Shown: in pieces, positions 32,836 through 32,981 of the stretch
Numbering within the stretch: the stretch's first letter is position 1
How the letters are laid out: every line of letters begins with the position of its first letter
DNA from: Devosia equisanguinis
GTDB lineage: Bacteria > Pseudomonadota > Alphaproteobacteria > Rhizobiales > Hyphomicrobiaceae
Assembly (NCBI GenBank): GCA_945903565.1
Contig: CAMDPA010000004.1
Span: forward strand, 1-32,981
Length of the DNA stretch: 32,981 nt
Direction: 5' to 3'
Program-made: the position numbers and the translations under genes
Notes under the pieces: generated by a model
Seen by the model: only the letters and a program-made list of their open reading frames with translations
Database searches by the model: none
Told to the model about the DNA's origin: nothing

Positions 32836-32981
32836 TGTCGGTAGCACACGAGTTGTCCGGTTCCAGTAGCACACGATATGTCCGGTAATCCGTGATCCTC
32901 TCAATGCGCAGCATTGGGGGGATTGGATGAGCCGGGCCAAGTGTGACGAGGACCGGAGAATGGAGAAGTTTCTGGACGTTT
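32836..32981 (+). mobile_element. Insertion sequence, 5' end (right copy, truncated by window edge)
   Basis: This is the inverted counterpart of 5-150. The tip starts TGTCGGTAGC at 32836, with duplicated GTAGCACACGA...TGTCCGG boxes and the transposase start inside. The bases left of 32836 do not match those right of 150, confirming the element edge. Target duplications cannot be examined because only one end of each copy is visible. Confidence 0.8.
32927..32981 (+). CDS. IS transposase, N-terminal fragment (partial)
   Basis: ATG 32927 opens the frame MSRAKCDEDRRMEKFLDV, identical at the protein level to the minus-strand fragment at 1-59. The run-off at the window edge hides the rest. A purine-rich GGGGGGATTGG precedes the start. 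The family is only tentatively ISNCY/IS481-like. Confidence 0.55.
   Translation, partial: MSRAKCDEDRRMEKFLDV

Noticed and set aside
1-32981. Active composite transposon
   Set aside because: Interior holds core-type alphaproteobacterial genes with uniform codon use; contig ends at repeats are the simpler explanation, so this is kept only as a possibility.

Overview
The window looks like a complete contig from a high-GC alphaproteobacterium, most likely Hyphomicrobiales (Rhizobiales). That placement rests on the gene families: an OlsB-type ornithine-lipid acyltransferase, an LpxQ-like outer-membrane lipid A oxidase, a TIGR02302/DUF4175 protein, DUF1244, and a Tat-exported formate dehydrogenase with its typical alphaproteobacterial accessory genes. 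No tRNA, rRNA or CRISPR array was seen. Both window ends are the same 146-bp insertion-sequence end in inverted orientation (5-150 and 32836-32981, two mismatches by eye), each carrying the first codons of a transposase. The contig therefore probably stops because two copies of one IS flank it.

Left part (1-5.6 kb): a beta-class glutathione S-transferase; a minus-strand pair of N-formylglutamate amidohydrolase family protein and DUF1244; a Tat-exported amidohydrolase followed by an Ldh_2-family dehydrogenase; then, convergent, an OlsB-like acyltransferase.

Centre (5.8-19.1 kb): a formate dehydrogenase locus. A 703-aa poly-ferredoxin is read leftwards. Divergently, a tightly packed run encodes a biotin/lipoate-ligase-like protein, DUF6505, DUF6352, DUF3305, DUF3306, a protein joining a Cro/YdaS-type DNA-binding domain to a TorD-type chaperone, a 66-aa Tat-signal protein, the molybdopterin subunit FdhA (Cys, not selenocysteine), the four-cluster FdhB, the cytochrome b subunit FdhC, a 53-aa membrane peptide and an Mrp-type Fe-S carrier. 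Together these could build, export and run a periplasm-facing, quinone-linked formate dehydrogenase. GGTGTCAGACCC palindromes lie in the fdhA-fdhB and fdhB-fdhC gaps.

Right part (19.3-32.8 kb): an unrecognised 625-aa multi-pass membrane protein; a Tat-exported two-subunit molybdenum hydroxylase (isoquinoline 1-oxidoreductase type) overlapping an orphan SoxX-family cytochrome c; an acyl-CoA dehydrogenase; a dTDP-glucose-dehydratase-like protein that appears to have lost its catalytic residues; a small secreted protein; the LpxQ-like barrel; a LysR regulator; and the large DUF4175 protein with a Gln/Gly repeat tract. Dispersed repeats are a theme: two copies of a nested ~110-bp palindromic repeat, a REP-like element inside the soxX reading frame, and a possible relic IS end.
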